Source: Clostridiales bacterium (GTDB taxonomy: Bacteria > Bacillota > Clostridia > Christensenellales > Aristaeellaceae). From it: DNA of 5,570 nucleotides. The position numbers and the translations under genes were made by a program. The notes beneath the pieces were generated by a model. It worked only from the letters and a program-made list of their open reading frames with translations. It was not told where the DNA came from and did not search any database. Positions 5,473-5,570 of the stretch are shown one piece after another (positions within the stretch are counted from its first letter, which is position 1; each line of letters starts with the position of its first letter). The DNA is taken from assembly GCA_004552515.1 (NCBI GenBank), contig SFOF01000154.1:1-5570 (forward strand), written 5' to 3'.

Positions 5473-5570
5473 TCAATCCTTTCCGGGGCAGGCCCAGTCG
5501 AATATGTTCTCCATTTCGGGATAGGGATGCTCATAGTAGTGCTCCGGCGCGCGCTCGCCCCTCAGGCAGG
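5473..5570 (-). CDS. C-terminal end of an unidentified protein upstream of the isomerase
   Basis: Only the last 31 codons and the stop (TGA, 5475-5473) are inside the window. The tail reads ERAPEHYYEHPYPEMENIFD followed by WACPGKD, aromatic and acidic. The gap to the isomerase ATG is 5 bases (5468-5472), and the isomerase's ribosome binding site lies inside this tail, so the two genes are translationally close and share an operon. Gene order next to an IolE-like protein would suit a Gfo/Idh/MocA oxidoreductase, but the fragment is too short to identify and that is a guess. Confidence 0.65.
   Translation of the reverse strand, partial: CLRGERAPEHYYEHPYPEMENIFDWACPGKD

Noticed and set aside
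5472..5477. TTGACA on the - strand just upstream of the isomerase start
   Set aside because: No -10-like sequence lies 16-18 bases downstream, and the hexamer overlaps the upstream stop codon, so it is probably chance.
4712..5524. 270-codon + strand open frame antisense to the isomerase
   Set aside because: It is a shadow of a gene with a conserved TIM-barrel signature, and no ribosome binding site is evident.
1..5570. tRNA, rRNA, CRISPR array, insertion sequence or attachment site
   Set aside because: Reading both strands showed no repeat-spacer pattern, no transposase or integrase motifs with terminal repeats, and no recognisable tRNA or rRNA segments.

Overview
The window reads as two unrelated pieces of DNA joined near position 704-718. 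The left piece (about 0.7 kb) carries an internal fragment of a [FeFe]-hydrogenase maturase HydE gene on the + strand. Its G/C-rich codon choice recalls Desulfovibrionaceae, but that origin is an inference. The right piece (about 4.85 kb) is coded entirely on the - strand. It looks like a G+C-rich gut member of the Clostridia/Firmicutes: two near-perfect housekeeping sigma promoters with 17-bp spacers, strong AAGGAG-type ribosome binding sites, a hairpin-plus-T-run terminator, a Gld/NosY-type ABC-2 exporter and a UxuB-type short-chain dehydrogenase. No taxon can be proved from the sequence alone.

Layout along the + coordinates. (1) 2-706: hydE fragment, cut by the window edge on the left and by the junction on the right. 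(2) 704-2523: a two-gene ABC-2 exporter operon on the - strand, ATPase then permease with a 4-base stop/start overlap, driven by its own promoter at 2604-2632. The permease runs into the junction a few residues before its expected end. (3) 2524-2939: 416 bases without a credible gene. They hold the exporter leader with a hairpin, its promoter, a short direct repeat, an intrinsic terminator for the unit to the right, and a region able to form two competing RNA hairpins. (4) 2940-3731: a single-pass membrane protein with a Thr/Pro/Glu/Ala linker and an unrecognised outer domain. (5) 3783-4622: a UxuB-type D-mannonate oxidoreductase of the SDR family with its own consensus promoter. (6) 4727-5467: an IolE-like TIM-barrel sugar isomerase/epimerase. 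(7) 5473-5570: the last 31 codons of an upstream gene.

The genes at 3783-5570 look like a carbohydrate-acid or polyol catabolic cluster transcribed right to left. The isomerase follows the partial upstream gene by 7 bases, and the SDR has an extra internal promoter. Transcripts from either promoter probably run through the membrane protein to the terminator at 2712-2740. The exporter is a separate unit in the same direction. Its ATPase is unusual: Walker A and B are intact, but the Q-loop, signature and H-loop positions are all changed. The most important caution for a user is the junction: the apparent HydE fusion protein and the extended permease frame are both probably artefacts of it.
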